Positions 34,333-45,041 of a DNA stretch of 64,000 bases are shown here, piece by piece. Below the pieces are notes generated by a model, which was not told the origin of the DNA, made no database searches, and worked only from the letters and a program-made list of their open reading frames with translations. Made by a program: the position numbers and the translations under genes. The stretch's first letter is position 1; each line of letters starts with the position of its first letter. The DNA is from Crotalaria pallida (Eukaryota; Streptophyta; Magnoliopsida; Fabales; Fabaceae), in NCBI GenBank assembly GCA_037953625.1, contig CM075655.1, forward strand, positions 26,492,001 to 26,556,000, written 5' to 3'.

Positions 34333-37035
34333 CTACATCACAGATGGAACTAAAGGAGCAGCAGAATTGGATTCTGCCGCCTGCACCTGAACAAGTGAAT
34401 TAGACTCATGCATAACAGAAATGGGGTTAGGGTTAGCATGATCTGAATCTATATCATATGAATCAACAGATGCAGTAGCAGAATTTAAAAACTGGTCAAT
34501 TTCAATGCATGCAGTGCACATTTCGGAATCAGAACATGCAGAACAAGTAAATGAGCTAGTGAAAGATGGCAAATCATAATCATGCAAAAAGTCTAGAACA
34601 TGCTCATCAATCAGATCATCAATCAAGTCAACATGAAAAACAGAGTGGTCATCATAAAAATGTTTCATAGCATCAAAAATATTGAATCGAACCACACTGT
34701 CATCAAATTCCATGGAAAGTGTACCCGCATGCACATCTATCTTGGTTCGGGCTGTTTTCAAAAATGGTCTCCCTAATATGATAGGGACAGCACTACGAGA
34801 GGTGTCCTCTTCCATATCAAGAATATAAAAATCAGCAGGAAAGATAAGCTCTTCAACCCGAACCAGGACATCCTCTATCAAACCTGCGGGGTAGGCAGTA
34901 GATCTATTTGCCAAGTGAATAACCACACCCGTAGGTTGAAGAGGTCCAAGTGAAAGAGACTTGAAAACAGACATAGGCATAACATTAATAGATGCTCCTA
35001 AATCTAGCAAAGCATTCTCAAATTTAGTATTACCTATGATACAAGGCACAGAGAAAGTTCCAGGATCCTTACACTTTTCAGGAATATGAGGGACGGGTTT
35101 ACCTATAAGAGCAGAGACATTTCTTCCCATGCTGATCCTCTCATTGCCCTTGAGCTTCCGTTTGTGTGTGCATAGATCCTTCAAGAACTTTGCATACCTT
35201 GGAATCTGCTTGATTGCATCAAGAAGGGGTATGTTGACTTCCACCTTCCTGAACGTGTCAAGTATCTCTTTGTCAATCTCTTCCATTTTCTTGCTTTGAG
35301 TCACCCCCCTTGGTGGAAAAGGAAGAGGAATGGGGGGTGGTTGTTGGGCAGCAGCAGGTGTTGTGCTTGTGGAAGGCTGAGCTGGATTGGATTTTCTGGT
35401 ACTTGTGTGATCACTCTCCTCGACCATTTGGCTCTTCTTGTTGGTTGAAACTAGATTATCTTTGTTGAGGTCAGATTCTGGTGTGGGTGTGACAATCTGC
35501 TTCCCTGACCTTAGACTAATGACATTCACATTCTGGTTTGGATTGATCACTGTTTGGGATGGCAACTTGTTAGAATTCTGAGATTGCATAGTGTTGATTG
35601 CTGTTGCCATCTGTCCCATCTGATTGGTCAAAGATTGAATGGAGGCCTCTTGTCTTTGAATGGATGCTCTAGTTTCCTGTTGGAATTGGAGATTTTGCAT
35701 GGTCATCTGTTTCATCAGCTCTTCCAATGAAGGCTGCTGCTCAGTACTAGGAGCTGGTGGTGCAGAATTAGCCTGTTGTTGTCTCTGTTGCTGGACTGGA
35801 GGAGGTACATATGGTGGTCTAGAATTGTTCTGAAATTGAACTTGTGAAGGTTGCTGCTGATCAGACCATCTCAGGTTGGGATGGTTCCTCCAACCAGGGT
35901 TGTATCTATTGGTAGAGAGATCAAAGTTCTGTGGCTGCTGGTTTCTACTGTTGTAGATGTTGGCGGCATATGCCTCAGGTTGGTCAGCACTAGTCGTTGG
36001 TTGCTGCTGCACAGAAGGGCATGCATCTGTGGGGTGCTCAGCGGATGTGCATATGCCACATAATCTAGCAGGCAGGGACAACTTCTTCTGGTTGATGGCC
36101 AATTGAGTGACCAAAGTTGTAAGTGAATCTATCTTCTGTTCAAGCTTCTCAACCTTACCAGTACTTGTGCCAACATCATTCACTCCTCTCACTATGATTG
36201 CATCGCTGTTGCCCCTTGCATGGAATTGTTGACAATTGGAAGCCATCTTCTCAATCTTGACTCTGGCTTCTAAAGGTGTCATGTCTCCTAGGGCACCACC
36301 ACTTGCAGCATCAAGCATGTTTCTCTCCATGAGGTTGAGACCTTCATAGAAATATTGAATAAGCAGCTGTTCTGAGATCTGATGGTGGGGGCAGCTCGCA
36401 CACAGTCTCTTGAATCTCTCCCAATACTCGTAGAGACTTTCTCCACTTTGTTGCCTGATGCCTGATATATCCTTTCGGATTGCTGTTGTTCTGCATGCAG
36501 GGAAGAATTTCTCCAAAAATGCCCTCTTCAGGTCATCCCAGACTGTGATAGAACCAGGGGCCAGATCGTACAACCAGTCCTTGGCTAGCCCCTCTAGGGA
36601 GTGTGGGAATGCCTTAAGACAAACATGATCCTCTGGAACATCATGTGGTTTCATAGTAGCACAGACAATATGGAACTGCTTGAGATGTTTATGAGGATCC
36701 TCACCTGCAAGACCATTAAACTTGGGCAACAAATGGATTAGTCCAGACCTTAGCTCATACGGGTCATCGGGATACTGGATGCACAAATCTTCAATAGTGA
36801 AATTAGGTGCAGCCAGCTCCCTCAATGTCCTCTCACGTGGTGGAGGCTGAGCCATATTTTCAGAATAAGAATCAGAATTTATAGGAATAGAAGAAAAAGA
36901 AGCAGACTCACTATGTAAAGACTCAATAGAATCACTACCTATGGATTGGTTCCTATTTTGTCTAACTAGTCTGTGATAAGTTCTATCAATTTCAGGGTTA
37001 TATGGATTCAAGTAGCTTGGGTTGCCCCTAGTCAT
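34333..37035 (-). CDS. Element H gag-protease, ends in an in-frame TAG before pol
   Basis: The protein has 900 residues. The retrotransposon gag domain lies at about 115-235 (AFPHSLEGLAKDWLYDL, YWERFKRLCASCP). A CCHC knuckle is at 326-339 (CGICTSAEHPTDAC). A long Gln/Pro/Ser-rich linker follows, and the protease motif is ALLDLGASINVMP with Asp678. DLGA in place of DTGA/DSGA is normal for Athila-like elements. The TAG (34333-34335) sits where Gln is plausible (VPSVM-stop-APLLDL). It may be a mutation or a regulated read-through site; I cannot tell from one copy. Confidence 0.92.
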   Translation of the reverse strand: MTRGNPSYLNPYNPEIDRTYHRLVRQNRNQSIGSDSIESLHSESASFSSIPINSDSYSENMAQPPPRERTLRELAAPNFTIEDLCIQYPDDPYELRSGLIHLLPKFNGLAGEDPHKHLKQFHIVCATMKPHDVPEDHVCLKAFPHSLEGLAKDWLYDLAPGSITVWDDLKRAFLEKFFPACRTTAIRKDISGIRQQSGESLYEYWERFKRLCASCPHHQISEQLLIQYFYEGLNLMERNMLDAASGGALGDMTPLEARVKIEKMASNCQQFHARGNSDAIIVRGVNDVGTSTGKVEKLEQKIDSLTTLVTQLAINQKKLSLPARLCGICTSAEHPTDACPSVQQQPTTSADQPEAYAANIYNSRNQQPQNFDLSTNRYNPGWRNHPNLRWSDQQQPSQVQFQNNSRPPYVPPPVQQQRQQQANSAPPAPSTEQQPSLEELMKQMTMQNLQFQQETRASIQRQEASIQSLTNQMGQMATAINTMQSQNSNKLPSQTVINPNQNVNVISLRSGKQIVTPTPESDLNKDNLVSTNKKSQMVEESDHTSTRKSNPAQPSTSTTPAAAQQPPPIPLPFPPRGVTQSKKMEEIDKEILDTFRKVEVNIPLLDAIKQIPRYAKFLKDLCTHKRKLKGNERISMGRNVSALIGKPVPHIPEKCKDPGTFSVPCIIGNTKFENALLDLGASINVMPMSVFKSLSLGPLQPTGVVIHLANRSTAYPAGLIEDVLVRVEELIFPADFYILDMEEDTSRSAVPIILGRPFLKTARTKIDVHAGTLSMEFDDSVVRFNIFDAMKHFYDDHSVFHVDLIDDLIDEHVLDFLHDYDLPSFTSSFTCSACSDSEMCTACIEIDQFLNSATASVDSYDIDSDHANPNPISVMHESNSLVQVQAAESNSAAPLVPSVM

Positions 37036-37738
37036 GTACTGAACAGAACACCATTAAGCATAGCAAACTGTCACTAATATACATGACCAAGATAGGCAAC
37101 AAAATTTTTTATTTTTTAAAATTTTTTTATTTATTTTTTTCAGCACCCTAAAATCATGAAAACATACCACAAAAAGTTTGAGGACAAAATTCAAAAGGGA
37201 ACCAAGTCAAACAATTAAATCAGAGACCAAAAACTAAGAAAATAAAACTTGTAAAATAAAAAAGAAATAGTAAAACGGCTTTTTCAGGATCCAGACGAAG
37301 GAGTTTTCTGACAAAGTGAGAAAAATCATATTATTCAGAAAATTCCCTTCGATTTGATATAAAATTCGTCAAATTCCGAGTTACGGGTCAAAAGTTGCGA
37401 CGATTTGAAGAAAGTGCTGCTAAAACTTGGAAAATTTTTCTGGAACTCACAACCAGTGATGATCTGAGTGATCGTGGTGCCTCAAAACCTTTTTATATGA
37501 TAAAAATAGTGTGGATATAAATTTTCGTGCAAAAATTCCACCCACAACTATGTGAACTAGCAACCACAGAATCAATCAAATACACTAATTGCAACAAAAT
37601 AGCAAAACAGCAAACAGTGCAACTTCAACCGGTTATCAGAATTGACTACTAGACCCTAAATCAGACACGACACACTATAATAACTATACTAACTACGACA
37701 CTAACTAACTACTAATGACCTTTGGCAAGAACCGATAT
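37036..37738 (-). other. 5' leader of element H
   Basis: About 700 bp lies between PBS and gag. It is AT-rich, non-coding and has no clear repeats. Packaging signals would be expected here, but none can be recognised. Confidence 0.6.
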
Positions 37739-37756
37739 TCCCCGGCAACGGCGCCA
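37739..37756 (-). other. Primer binding site of element H (tRNA-Asp type)
   Basis: In sense TGGCGCCGTTGCCGGGGA lies a few bases inside the 5' LTR. This is the usual Athila-lineage PBS, complementary to the 3' end of tRNA-Asp. Confidence 0.9.
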
Positions 37757-37760
37757 AATT

Positions 37761-38889
37761 TGATCGAGGCCGTACCCGATACAAATAAAAACAGTTTAAG
37801 TATAGTACTAGGAAGTGACTCCTAGGTCGTCTCCCAAGGAATATCTTATCAAGCAAAAGGTCGAACACATAGTATGCATAGAAAACAGGGGGTTTTTTTT
37901 TGTATTGAATATTGAATAATTGAAATCAAAACAGAATTAAATTAAAATTAAACGAAGAAACAGATAAGGAAAAGCGGATAAACCCCTTTGGCTCGCGTTC
38001 ACAACTCTATCATCGGTCACAAAAGATCAATTTCTTTCCTCTTCACTGTCCAACTCGTGAGAATTAAATACTAAGCGAAAATTCAATTCTCACCCCAAAA
38101 CCCAAACCTCTAATTAAGCATTAAAAGCCTAAGCATGGAGTTTTTACGAGTTTGCATAAATTAAGCATTCATACACATGGATTATCTCTATATAATGGAA
38201 CTAAGCGAACCATAACATATCAATAAGCATGAAAACGGTGAATAAAAACGAAATAGCATTAAGAACAAAACCTCAAGAGTATGTGATACATTACCAAAGG
38301 GATTTAACCTAAGAGTTTAGCCTTCCATGATGAAACAAGTCAAAAACGTGTAGAAAAGGGAAGAGAGAGAAACCCTAGCAGCCTCCACAAGCTTGGAGAG
38401 CAAAACTATGCCTTCTCTATGAGAGAGAATGTAAAAAAACGTGAATGGAAGGTCTCTCAAGGGTTTACACGAATTTGGCTTTTTAAATCACAAAACGGGC
38501 CTAAATCATGGGCCCAAATCATAAGGAAAGCTTATCTCTAAATTAAATCTAAAAAAAAATATCTTATAGATAAAATCTAAATCTTAAAAGATATAACTAA
38601 ATCTCAACTAATCCTAAAGATAGATTACAATCTTCACTTCATCATATATCTTCTCTTCCAAAATTAAATCTTCATTCCCAAAATGTCCAAAAAGCCCTTG
38701 TGCCAAATATGACCTGAAAATAGAAATAGAATTAATTAGGCTAAATAATCCCAAATTAAACAATATTCAGAATATTAGTCCAATAAACTCTAAATCACTA
38801 AATCAAGATAAACAATGTCAAATAGGCAACAAGTATCAATAATAGGAGTAAAATAATGCAAGGAATAATGGGAAATAAAATGCTCATCA
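37761..38889 (-). repeat. 5' LTR of element H
   Basis: 1129 bp, about 99.4% like 28745-29872 by eye. The right end CTCATCA is next to GTCGTATC, the resumed solo LTR I. Confidence 0.9.
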
Positions 38890-39392
38890 GTCGTATCTTT
38901 AAACTCTTAACTCTTTACATTTCTTGTTATTAATTGTGTTCTTGGTTGAAAACCTAGAAAAGATTGATTTTTCATAATTGATTGAATTGAATCTTAATTG
39001 TGCAAAATTGATTTTTGGGAAAATCATTTTCATAACCTAGGTAATCAATAAGAATATTGGTGTTAATCAATTCCGCTTTATCTCTGATCATATGTGTTAA
39101 TTGATTAATTTTCATATTTGATTGAAAAGTGATTTTTCAATTTTAACATTGATTAATCGAGTAATTGGTTTCATTAATCGATTAGTTTGAATTGATCATT
39201 TGGCATTAATCGATTAGTTGACTTGTTAATCGATTAATAGAAGAAAATTCCAAGAAAATCATTTGTTTTAATCGTTTTGATTTGTTTCTTGCGAAAATCT
39301 TTCAAGGTTTATCTAACACCTATTCAACCCCCCTTCTAGGTGTTCTCCTAGTGTCTCCTAGTTATTTCACCCACCGATTGTAGGTTCTCACA
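38890..39392 (+). mobile_element. Solo LTR I, right segment
   Basis: It resumes after H and contains more AATCGATT-type units: 39155/39176 (21 bp) and 39208/39228 (20 bp). It ends GGTTCTCACA followed by target duplication ATTTA. Confidence 0.75.
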
Positions 39393-39701
39393 ATTTATAA
39401 CTATCTATTGAATCAAATTTTTTTAAAAAAAGTCAATTGCTTTGTATCCTATTTATGATAACTTCCAGTTCCAATTACTTTTATACTTTGTGTATTCTTC
39501 AATATAAATTTTTATTTAAGAAAATTATAAATGATATGAAGTGTAACTTTTTGAATATTTTCTTCTAATCTTTTAATGAATTAGAATGTATAAGTATCTA
39601 ATTTTATCTCTAGTGTAATTGAATGATTTTTTTTAAGTTTGAGCTATACTCCTTTATTGTTAACTGACAAATGTTTTCCTAATAATACCGAAGTAAACAT
39701 G
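39393..39701 (+). repeat. Internal region of D, third segment
   Basis: AT-rich sequence between solo LTRs I and J with no coding frame. It ends at the TTAAT target duplication of J. Confidence 0.4.
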
Positions 39702-39965
39702 TTAATTGTAACGCCCACAGAATTTATCCTCGAAATTATAAATATTGTATGAATAAAATAAGATATAAAGCATGTTTTGTAGGTTTAGTATGAATTCCCA
39801 TGGTAGGAAAATTGAAATAAAAGATTGATAGCATTAGATACAAAACCAACCGTTGGATGTGAAGATAAGTATGTTAGAAAGCTTATCTCCAAATTTGAGC
39901 AAGATCCAACGGTTAACGAAAAAGTTATGGCAGTTTGAATGTGATGTTGTAATTATGTAACATGG

Positions 39966-40028
39966 ATATTGATATGCATATGCCCATATCGATATTGGAT
40001 ATCTATTTCCACCAGAGGATATCGATAT
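39966..40028. promoter_or_regulatory. Promoter-side ATATCGATAT pairs of LTR J
   Basis: Units start at 39966/39986 and 39999/40019, each 20 bp apart. Two are perfect (39986 and 40019) and two are degenerate (ATATTGATAT, ATATCTATTT). The position matches the promoter-side ACTCGAGT pairs of A, C and E. Confidence 0.6.
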
Positions 40029-40696
40029 CCACGAGTCTGCCAGTTCGGAAGTAAGTCGGTTTAACTTGTGTGGCTGGGAATTAATCACGTTTTCACCCCT
40101 AATTACCACAAAAAATCACCCTAGCACTGTTTAGACTTGATAGTGACTTACCCAAGTCGGTTAATTTGGATTACAAGAGGGAGTGTATGTCTTAAACCCT
40201 CACAAAACCAAAAACTTAGAGAAAACTCTGCAGAAACCTGAGTTTCCTGTCACTCATTTTCTCTGATTTGTTCTCTGATACCTAAGCCTCAAAAACCATC
40301 AAACTATATACCAAATCGAAGCTCTCTTAACCCTCTACAAGTTGGTACCAAGTTTGCTCATTTTGGTAGCCTGTGGAAGGAGTAGTAACCCTGCAAAGCT
40401 CTCTTGTCAAATTTGAAAACTAAGTTTCAGATTCTTGGAGCTCACTTTCTTCAATTCGTGTGGTAAGCTCAAGCATCCTTTGGGCTTAAAACTTGTTTTA
40501 TTTTCAAGATTTCATATCCTAGTTTTGATTCTAACCATTGATCGCGAATTATTGTGTCTTTTTCATGGTGATCAACATGGATTTTGTGACCCTGCTGAGC
40601 TGAAAACAGAGAACTTATCAGCTGAACCAAAAGTTGGGATTTTTCTCAACCAAACCAATCTTTTCCAACCCAAACAAGTCTGAATCTTTGTGATAG

Positions 40697-41831
40697 GTAA
40701 GGGAGAAGTTATTCGGGTACTAGAATAATAATCTGATGGCTAGAAGTATAGGAGTTCTCATGAACTCAAGGGCAAAACTAGGGAAAGTTGTGAACTTGAA
40801 CTAGGAAAATGACTTGGAGGTCATTCTAGTGTGATTTCCATATTTGAACAACTTATATATGATGATTATAAGCTGCATCAATAAGAAAATTTGAACTGAA
40901 TCATAATGGAAATGAAAATCATAGGTCAAGTTGTGATTTTACATCTTTTATGCATATTACTTGAATTCTATGTGAACTTGATGTTATGCTTGCTGAAATT
41001 ATGCATGAACGGATGTAGTTATACATGACATTAATTTGTTTTGGCTTGAGAATGGTTAAAGTGAAGAATATTAAGATTTGGTACTTCAAACCTCAAGTAA
41101 TATGCTAAAATTTCAATGAGTATATCGATATCCAGCATGGGCATATCGATTGTGCATATCGATATGCACAAGGGGATATCGATATCTCCACCCCAATTTT
41201 TCTACCAAAATCTGAATTTTTACATTCTATTTGATTGGAGACTTCTCCAATTATTAAAATGACCTTAAAAAGGGAAAGGTGCTAAATTCTATTATACCTA
41301 GCTTTAACCTATCATATTTGTACAGTATGGATTGAATTTGATGATAATGTATGAATACTAAATTCATAATTTGATAAGAATAAATAATATCCATTTGCCC
41401 TAGGAGCGGATGTTGATATGATAAAATAATTAGAATGATTGAAGCATGATAAAGGACTAACTGCTAAAGATTGGTAATGAACCATTCTTGCATTCATGCA
41501 TTGATTGAGATCTGCTCCAGTTTGTCGAGGCCTATACTAGTTCTACGTCTGGCGAAGGAAGCCTGTAAGTCGCGAGGGGTCGAGCGGAGGAAGCTCACGA
41601 TGACCCCATTTGCCTCCGAACTGTGATGCTCCCGGGATATGAATGATATGAAATTACATGCATCATGCCACCTAATCACAAGAGAATTGTGTGAATAACT
41701 GGGTTTGCATTTGTGTATGCATTATTCTGTGATTACTTGACTACCTGTGCTTGTTATTTCTAGTACGGATAGATTATTATTTGTTGATGTGCTTCGGCTA
41801 TGACTTACTCCCTGCCCTTTTGTTTGTTAAG
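40697..41831 (+). other. Predicted intron in LTR J
   Basis: Donor ATAG|GTAAGGGAG and acceptor CCCTTTTGTTTGTTAAG, two bases before the LTR ORF start. Length 1135 bp. Both sites match A, C and E by position. It is supported by conservation only. Confidence 0.45.
41122..41185. repeat. Second ATATCGATAT cluster of LTR J
   Basis: Units start at 41122/41143 (21 bp) and 41156/41176 (20 bp). The cluster lies inside the predicted intron, at the place held by ACTCGAGT units in A, C and E. Confidence 0.6.
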
Positions 41832-41833
41832 TC

Positions 41834-42337
41834 ATGGCGAGGAATCTCTTCTGCATAAAGATGCGGCCGCTCCGTAGTGGCCAGTGGCATTATGAGGACG
41901 ATCGGATAGTGTTTAAGGGTGACGTTGAAGTGATCTTTCGTCATCCGAATCCATTATCCCGAATGCGTCCTAGAAGGGTAAAGATTCCTATGATTTATAT
42001 TATGCATGTACCACCTGCTTTGCAATATCGACCAGGTTATCCCCTGCCTCCTATACATCATTTTAGACGATCTCTTCCTGTGAGTCCCTCTCCTCCTCGT
42101 GAGAGGATTATTCGAGAGAATCCTGCTCGTCTTGGCCCTTCCACCCGAACTATAGTGTTGACCCTGGAATACGTTCCTAGTGGGTCAACCCCGCGTTCGG
42201 AGGGTAGGGAAGAGGAAGAGGATCCCGAAGAGTAGGAGGACCCATAGGAAGAGGTTCCTGAGGAAGAAGAAAACCCTGAGGCAGCGGATACTCCGGTGGA
42301 GAATTCAACCGGAAGCCAGTGGGTAACTGGTGACTGA
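41834..42337 (+). pseudogene. LTR-encoded protein in LTR J, two in-frame TAG stops
   Basis: It starts MARNLFCIKMRPLRSG and keeps FRHPNPLSRMRPRR and IPMIYIMHVPP. A Pro/Arg/Ser middle follows, then an acidic EEEEDPEE stretch. TAG codons at 42233-42235 and 42245-42247 interrupt the acidic tail. The same frame continues to 42337 and ends in the family's terminal motif NSTGSQWVTGD. Both stops are one step from GAG or CAG. The conserved terminal motif after the stops shows that the full frame was once about 167 codons. Confidence 0.65.
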
Positions 42338-42716
42338 ATTGAGTGCAAAGCGGTGGGAATGTTAATATTAATTAGTAGGACTTTAACCCCTTTTTGACTA
42401 TAGGTTATGGAATTTGAGAACCACGACTCTGGGTTTTGTTTTGATGTGTGGTATAATGTATATATGTTAAATCCGGAGTCTTTCTTTTGGTGTGATCACA
42501 ACTAAACTATTACTGTTGTTGATGTAATATATGCTGAAAACCTTTTTAATGATCATAATGTAAATGATGTATATTATTTCTCATCTCCATATGAGTGAGG
42601 GGTGGATGTGTTGATTGAGTAATAACTTAAGTTTATTTTCCAAGAAGGGCGAAAAATTAACTCACATTTTTATAAATGAAGTAAAAGAAAAAGGGAAATA
42701 AATTTGGGTCGTTACA

Positions 42717-43850
42717 TTAATATTACTTTGAATCTCTTATGATTCTTATTTTCTAAATCATTAGTTATGGTGTGAAAACTTCTACTTTATTATAATTTTC
42801 AAATACATTTGTCGAAGAATTCTTCAAAATATTGTTTCTTATCCCTAGTTGTAAAATATAATAGTCATGTGTTTGAATGAAAGTTTAAGTGTGAATGTAT
42901 TTCTTCTTTATCAAAAATCTTTTTGAATTTTACACTAATAAGTATGGTAAAGGAATTTGTTTGTGAAAATTTAGTTTGGTCCATGAAGATAATAGTGATT
43001 ACTACTTTATTAAATTACAACCTCTCAAGTTTTGTTTGGAACACCTATCTATAACTATTTTTAAGGAATTTTATGAAAATATGAAGTAAATTGAGTATGA
43101 AGATACTTTCTAACTGCTCGACTGCTTGTAGGAATAAGAACTATAAATGCACCTGTTTAGATTAAAGGATACACTAAGCAATATAAATAACATATTTCGT
43201 TTTCCGTAAACATATTTATTGATGAGTATGATAACACTATTGTATGGAAATTGTGGATTCAATTTAAGTGTTATTGATTGTATATGTATTAATTGATCTT
43301 TGTACTTATGTCTAAACTGTGAATTGTATTTTTCTTAAAAGAATGATATTTTGCGTAATAAGGTTGAAATTTTATAAATTGCTTAATGATTTTGTTCCTT
43401 ATTTACTTGTTTAACGATTTTGTTTTTCATTGTTACGTACATAGTAAACTAAATATTTATAAGTTTTAGTCTCTTAAGTACATAACTGTATGTGAATATT
43501 ATCATAGTACTAATGCCAATTTGAAAAAGTACTTATATAAATAAGGTGATTGTGTAATGACAAATTGTTTATAATATGATAATGTATACTTCCGGTAAAC
43601 TCATGTTATGTCTTATGTTTAAATTGAAGTATGCTATGTGCTTAAATTGTTGAATTTCAGTCAATAAATGAAAATCTAATATAGTAAAGAACCTTATTAG
43701 CAAAGAAGTAGGAATACCAATGAAACCTTAACCTAAGGTGCCCTCTAAGTGGGGGAGTTAACCCTTTGGAACCTTAAATTCCTCTTTTAGGCTATGTAAT
43801 CCATTCTCCCCATCTCTTTGAGACTAGTTGAATTTCGGGACGAAATTCAT
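42717..43850 (+). repeat. Internal region of D, last segment (no pol)
   Basis: AT-rich and non-coding. The place just before the PPT where B has a chromodomain shows no such motif here, although the adjoining GAATTTCGGGACGAAATTC context is kept. D thus looks like a non-autonomous derivative using the B LTR. Confidence 0.5.
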
Positions 43851-43865
43851 GTAAGTAGGGGAAAT
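43851..43865 (+). other. Polypurine tract of D
   Basis: GTAAGTAGGGGAAAT touches the second B/D LTR start TGTAACATCC. It matches the B tract at 18226-18243. Confidence 0.75.
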
Positions 43866-44166
43866 TGTAACATCCTCAATTTTTATTAATTATTTATGTT
43901 TCTTAAGTAGTAGGATTTTATTAGTAATAAGCATTAGGTAGCTAAAGTTATTTTAATAGTTCAACTTAATTAAGTAGTTAAGAGTTTTAATAGTTAAATA
44001 ATCATAAGAAAAAGAAATTTTAATGTTTTAGTATATATTTTATTTTTAGAGAGGTTTTGGAATGGGTTAAATTGTGTTAAAAAAAATAGCGCCAGGTCTG
44101 ATTGGCTGCGCCCAGGCGCGCCAGACTGGCGCCCAAGCGCAGCACCAGGTTCCAATTAATCCTGGT
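43866..44166 (+). repeat. B/D LTR, second copy, first segment
   Basis: It starts TGTAACATCCTCAATT and includes GC-rich units (GCGCCAGG, GCGCCCAAGCGC). It stops at target duplication CTGGT, where element C is inserted. Confidence 0.85.
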
Positions 44167-44254
44167 TGTAAGACCCTGTATTTTTATAAACAAATAAATT
44201 ATTTAAATAAATGTGTTGAATAAAATAATGAATTTTCTAAAATTAGGTCATTTT

Positions 44255-44402
44255 ACTCGAGTATTTTAGAGGGGACTCGAGTAAAAACCATTATCTGTTT
44301 GAAAATTTGAATTTTTAGCCAAAAGACTCGAGTATTTCAGAAAGGACTCGAGTGTTCTTGAGTTTCTGAAAAATACTCGAGTATAATGCAAAAGACTCGA
44401 GT
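44255..44402. promoter_or_regulatory. Three promoter-side ACTCGAGT pairs, 5' LTR of C
   Basis: Pairs start at 44255/44275, 44326/44346 and 44375/44395, all exactly 20 bp apart with different 12-bp spacers. The TATA position follows about 120 bp later. The 3' LTR has the same set from 51933. Confidence 0.65.
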
Positions 44403-45041
44403 AAATCGAGCAGTCTGGTTAAGTGTGTAAGTCAGTTTCATTTAATTTTCGCACCAAAACGCGGTTTCTTGACATGACAAGCACAGAGCTGCACCTTACT
44501 TCGAAAGAAAGGTAATCCTAGCTTAAAAATAAATGGCCATTGAAGCTCAAACGCTCAAAAATCTCTTGAAACCCGAATTTGACAAGAAATTCCTCTATTT
44601 TACAGAGCTTACTTTGATCCCTTCGTTCTCTCTCAATCCTTACCCATTTCCCTTGAAACCTAAACACAAACTGAAGTTCTGATTCCATTCTTGAATTAGA
44701 ACTCGAAATCACTTCAAAAGGCTTTCTGTAGATCAAGTTCTAGGTGTCCAAAGTTGAGGTCTTGAAGCTGCAAAAACAGAGCAAAGTTCAGCACTAAACA
44801 CCCTCTTTCCTTGAATCCGTTTGGTAAATCCAGGAATCCTTTCGATTTCAAACTTGTTTTCATTTAAAGTTAGTACTTCCTAGTTTCTGAAACTAACTTG
44901 TTTCGTTCTGTTTCATGCCTTATTCGTGGTGCAATTGATTGCCAAAGTCAGCCAGTGCAACTGTTTTGCACCAAGTCCAGAAACCAAATTCGAATCCAGT
45001 TACTCTTTTGATCAATCTATACTTTGTTTAGCTTCTCTGAG

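Larger units (their letters stand above)
28740..38889 (-). mobile_element. Athila-like Gypsy retrotransposon H
   Basis: The element has LTRs of about 1.13 kb at each end and a tRNA-Asp-type PBS next to the right LTR, so it reads on the minus strand. Gag-protease and RT-RNase H-integrase lie in one frame separated by one TAG. The DLGA protease, FMDD RT and lack of a chromodomain support Athila/Tat rather than a chromovirus. The LTRs differ at about seven places (about 0.6% by eye), so it is young. It lies inside solo LTR I. I could not find an exact 5-bp target duplication: the flanks read CTGTG and GTCGT. The integrase lacks its catalytic Glu. Confidence 0.92.
39707..42716 (+). mobile_element. 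Solo LTR J (related to A, C, E; different palindrome)
   Basis: It begins TGTAACGCCC and ends TTGGGTCGTTACA. Exact target duplication TTAAT (39702-39706 and 42717-42721). Length is 3010 bp. It carries the same order of parts as LTRs A, C and E, including the GTAAGG donor, acceptor and LTR ORF, but its palindromes are ATATCGATAT rather than ACTCGAGT in both clusters. Confidence 0.9.
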
